A stretch of 9,726 nucleotides of DNA. Origin: an uncultured Oscillospiraceae bacterium (GTDB lineage: Bacteria > Bacillota > Clostridia > Oscillospirales > Oscillospiraceae). The notes beneath the pieces were generated by a model. It saw only the letters and a list, made by a program, of their open reading frames with translations. It searched no databases and was not told the origin of the DNA. Of the stretch, positions 7,508 to 9,726 are shown piece by piece. The stretch is from assembly GCA_934659445.1 (NCBI GenBank), contig CAKUHV010000066.1, positions 1-9,726 of the forward strand. Direction: 5' to 3'. Every line of letters starts with the position of its first letter. The first letter of the stretch is position 1. The position numbers and the translations under genes were made by a program.

Positions 7508-7541
7508 GGATAGCCCAAATCTGAGTCAATGGAGGCTATCC
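7508..7541 (+). promoter_or_regulatory. Inverted repeat overlapping the murA ribosome binding site
   Basis: GGATAGCC (7508-7515) and GGCTATCC (7534-7541) form a perfect 8-bp stem with an 18-base loop. The murA ribosome binding site GGAGG (7531-7535) straddles the loop and right arm, and the arm ends one base before ATG 7543. In RNA the fold would partly hide the binding site and restrain initiation. Regulation is inference; the pairing is directly visible. Confidence 0.5.
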
Positions 7542-7542
7542 C

Positions 7543-8799
7543 ATGAGTTTTTATGAAATCACCGGCGGGCGGCCGCTGGAGGGGGCAGTGGCCGTTCAGG
7601 GGGCCAAGAACAGCGTGCTGCCCATTCTGGCGGCGGCCCTTCTGGCCCCTGGGGTCAGCGTGATCCACAACTGCCCCGACCTGACCGACGTAAACGCCGC
7701 CATAGATATTCTGCGCCTTTTGGGGTGCAGCGTGACCCGGGAGGGGGACACGGTGACCATCAACGCCGCAAGCCCCGTTCCGGCGGCCATCCCCGAGCGG
7801 CTGAGCCGGGAGCTGCGCTCCTCGGTGATCTTCATGGGGGCTATCCTGTCCCGCATGGGGGCGGGGGAACTGGCCTATCCCGGGGGCTGTGATCTGGGTC
7901 CCCGGCCGATCGACCTGCATCTGTCCGCCCTGCGGATGCTGGGGGCGGACATCCGGGAGGAGCGGGGCAGTCTGCACTTCGCCTGGGGCCGCTGGCCCCG
8001 GGGGCGGGAGGTGTGCCTGGCGTTGCCCAGTGTGGGAGCCACGGAGAACGCCATGCTGGCCGCCTGCGGCTGTCCTGGGGTGACCACCATCGTGGGGGCC
8101 GCCCGTGAGCCGGAGATCGTAGATCTGGCCCGGTTCCTGGCCGCCATGGGGGCGGACATCGCCGGAGCGGGGGAGAGCACCATCGTTATCCGGGGCGGGA
8201 AGGCTCTGTTCCCCGCCCGGTATACCGTGATGGGGGACCGCATTGCCGGGGCCACCTACTTATGCGCGGCGGCCGCCGCCGGGGGCGAGATCGAGGTCGC
8301 CGGCGTGCAGGGGGAGCATATGTCCGCCCTGCTGTCCGTATTGGAGGAGGCCGGGTGCGTCGCCTATGCCGAGCGGGAGCGCATCTTCCTGCGATCCGAC
8401 GGACTGCTGGAGGGGGTCAGCCCCGTGCGCACCGGGCCCTACCCCGCCTTTCCCACCGACTGCCAGCCCCTGCTCATGGCCGCTCTGGCCGGGGGGAGCG
8501 GCAGCACGATCTTTGTGGAGAATATGTTTGAAAGCCGCTACCGCCATGTGAATGAGCTGGAGCGCATGGGGGCGGACATCCGGGTGGACGGACGGGTGGC
8601 GGTGGTGCGCGGCCGGGGCGGCCTGCACGGGGCCAGCGTCCGCAGCACCGACCTGCGGGGCGGAGCGGCTCTGGTCATCGCCGCTCTGGGCGCCCGGGGC
8701 ACCAGTCAGATCCACGACCTGCGGCACATCCGCCGGGGATACGCGGGATTGGAGCGGGATTTGTCCGCCCTTGGGGCGGACATCCGGCTGGAGCCGTAA
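7543..8799 (+). CDS. murA: UDP-N-acetylglucosamine 1-carboxyvinyltransferase MurA
   Basis: Cytoplasmic enzyme of the first committed peptidoglycan step, transferring enolpyruvate from PEP to UDP-GlcNAc; 418 residues, the standard length. GGAGG ends 7 bases before the ATG. Active-site residues align with E. coli MurA with an offset of one: K22-N23 in GAKNSVLP, R92, C116 in PGGCDLG, R121, D306 in FPTDCQ and R398 in RRGY. C116 is the residue alkylated by fosfomycin, so the target is of the sensitive type. The six-fold repeat of the EPSP-synthase-like barrel can be read in the protein as recurring (L/M)GADI-type segments near residues 60, 133, 202, 270, 342 and 410, about 70 apart. Its place between murG and ftsQ is taken by murB in B. 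subtilis. Firmicutes often have two MurA paralogues, so another copy may exist elsewhere. Confidence 0.97.
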   Translation: MSFYEITGGRPLEGAVAVQGAKNSVLPILAAALLAPGVSVIHNCPDLTDVNAAIDILRLLGCSVTREGDTVTINAASPVPAAIPERLSRELRSSVIFMGAILSRMGAGELAYPGGCDLGPRPIDLHLSALRMLGADIREERGSLHFAWGRWPRGREVCLALPSVGATENAMLAACGCPGVTTIVGAAREPEIVDLARFLAAMGADIAGAGESTIVIRGGKALFPARYTVMGDRIAGATYLCAAAAAGGEIEVAGVQGEHMSALLSVLEEAGCVAYAERERIFLRSDGLLEGVSPVRTGPYPAFPTDCQPLLMAALAGGSGSTIFVENMFESRYRHVNELERMGADIRVDGRVAVVRGRGGLHGASVRSTDLRGGAALVIAALGARGTSQIHDLRHIRRGYAGLERDLSALGADIRLEP

Positions 8800-8835
8800 G
8801 GCCGGCCGGACAATAACTTTACAGGAGACAGCGCT

Positions 8836-9636
8836 ATGGCATCAGCGAGAAACAGCAGAAGACGGAGAAGGGGCAGGGGGCTGGGCGGCGTCCTGCTGCG
8901 CCTTCTGTGCCTGCTGGCCCTCGGCGCGGCGCTGTATTTCGGAGCCACCGTGTTCTTTCAGGTGGAGACGGTGGCCGTATCCGGCAACAGCCGGTACACA
9001 CAGGAGCAGATCGTGCAGGCTGCGGGCATCCAGACCGGCGACAACCTGTTCCGCATGAACAAAAACCGCATGATACAGGACGTGCTGCAGAAGCTGCCCT
9101 ATATCGAAACGCTGACCATCCGCCGCAGCTACCCAAACGCCGTGGTCATTCAGGTTCAGGAGTGGGCTGCGGCGGCCCGGGTGGAGAGAACCGACGCCCG
9201 CCCCGACTATGTGGATGAGACGGCGGAGCTGGCCGGAGACGACTGGCTGATCAGCGTGGGCGGCAAGCTGCTGGAGCGCGGCGGCGGGGACGGCACCGCC
9301 ATCCCGGTGTCCGGACTGACGCCCATCGCCCCCCGGGCGGGCACGGCCCTGGCCGTGCCCCGGGAGGAGCAGGGCAAGCTGTCCGGCCTGCTGGCCCTGC
9401 TGCAGGCTCTGAAGCAGCGGGAGGAGAATGCCCGGGTGAGCCAGATCGACGTGAGCTCCGCCTCTTATATGCTGCTGCGGTACGATGGGCGCTTTACAGT
9501 GAAGATGTCCTACTCCAAGGATATGGACTATCAGCTGCGGGTGCTGGCCCAGGTGGCGGAGGATCAGCCGGAGGGGAAAACGGGCACGGTGGACCTGACT
9601 CAGAAGGACTATGCCGCGGCCTTTGACGAGGATTGA
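8836..9636 (+). CDS. ftsQ: Cell division protein FtsQ/DivIB
   Basis: Single-pass membrane protein of the divisome, linking early and late division proteins through the FtsB/DivIC-FtsL complex. It has 266 residues. AGGAG (8823-8827) lies 8 bases before the ATG, 36 bp after the murA stop. The order is a very basic cytoplasmic tail (RNSRRRRRGRG, 5-15), one transmembrane helix (about 17-41), then a POTRA domain beginning FQVETVAVSGNSRYT (41-55) and running through GIQTGDNLFRMNKNRM (64-79), PYIETLTIRRSYPNAVVIQV (88-107) to about 112. The FtsQ/DivIB beta domain extends to GTVDLTQKDY (250-259). The beta domain is weakly conserved, as is normal for the family, so the assignment rests on the architecture, the POTRA motifs and the dcw position. 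It is the last gene before a hairpin and a new promoter, so it may end this transcription unit. Confidence 0.93.
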   Translation: MASARNSRRRRRGRGLGGVLLRLLCLLALGAALYFGATVFFQVETVAVSGNSRYTQEQIVQAAGIQTGDNLFRMNKNRMIQDVLQKLPYIETLTIRRSYPNAVVIQVQEWAAAARVERTDARPDYVDETAELAGDDWLISVGGKLLERGGGDGTAIPVSGLTPIAPRAGTALAVPREEQGKLSGLLALLQALKQREENARVSQIDVSSASYMLLRYDGRFTVKMSYSKDMDYQLRVLAQVAEDQPEGKTGTVDLTQKDYAAAFDED

Positions 9637-9646
9637 GCCTGGAGGG

Positions 9647-9685
9647 GAGAAAAAGGGAAAGTTTTGTCAAACGGCGCTTTTTCTC
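9647..9685 (+). terminator. Possible terminator after ftsQ
   Basis: GAGAAAAAG (9647-9655) and CTTTTTCTC (9677-9685) are a perfect 9-bp inverted repeat with a 21-base loop, inside which GTTT and AAAC (9661-9664, 9669-9672) can pair. It begins 10 bases after the ftsQ stop. The T run lies in the right arm rather than after it and the stem is AT-rich, so strong termination is uncertain. Confidence 0.4.
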
Positions 9686-9714
9686 TTGACCTGCCCGGGA
9701 AAGAGCGATACAAT
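9686..9714 (+). promoter_or_regulatory. Housekeeping sigma-type promoter reading out of the window
   Basis: TTGACC (9686-9691, 5 of 6) and TACAAT (9709-9714, 5 of 6) with an ideal 17-base spacer. The expected start is near 9721, at the window edge. The gene it drives is not visible; ftsZ or another cell-cycle gene would be usual here, which is only a guess from dcw gene order. Confidence 0.72.
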
Positions 9715-9726
9715 GACACAAGATGT

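Noticed and set aside
7500..7530. Perfect TTGACA (7500-7505) as the -35 of a murA promoter
   Set aside because: No acceptable -10 is found at 16-19 bases; the best is GTCAAT with 3 of 6 matches, and the leader would be almost absent.

Overview
The window holds seven genes, all on the + strand and mostly with short gaps. They form a segment of the division and cell wall (dcw) cluster: the 3' part of a class B penicillin-binding protein with PASTA domains (ftsI/spoVD type), murE, mraY, ftsW/spoVE, murG, murA and ftsQ/divIB. Several traits point to a Gram-positive-lineage (Firmicutes) bacterium. These are the PBP with two C-terminal PASTA domains next to murE, the short MraY, the DivIB-like FtsQ, the strong purine-rich ribosome binding sites, and murA lying between murG and ftsQ. 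The high GC content and the meso-DAP type signature (DNPR) in MurE fit a GC-rich gut Clostridia lineage such as the Oscillospiraceae. That placement is inference, since no rRNA or other marker is present.

Layout: 1-2351 is the PBP, cut off at its 5' end by the window edge. An 86-bp gap leads to murE (2438-3916). A 53-bp gap with a perfect TATAAT leads to mraY (3970-4959), then ftsW (4996-6198) and murG (6221-7339). A 203-bp gap follows, much longer than the others. It carries two identical 22-bp direct repeats bracketing a GC-rich hairpin, then a second small inverted repeat overlapping the murA ribosome binding site. Next come murA (7543-8799) and ftsQ (8836-9636). The last 90 bp contain a 9-bp perfect inverted repeat immediately followed by a good housekeeping-type promoter that reads out of the window.

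The genes cover successive steps of one pathway. MurA commits UDP-GlcNAc to peptidoglycan and MurE adds the third stem residue. MraY makes lipid I and MurG makes lipid II. FtsW polymerises lipid II and the PBP cross-links the glycan. FtsQ belongs to the divisome scaffold. murD and murF, often found in this stretch in other bacteria, are not here, nor are murB and murC.

Most of the window is ordinary, conserved core-genome sequence. I found no new defence, mobile or biosynthetic system. The part that deserves a second look is the non-coding 7340-7542 interval. Lesser points are the back-to-back hairpin and promoter at the right end and a few family-level sequence variants in the PBP, FtsW and MurG.
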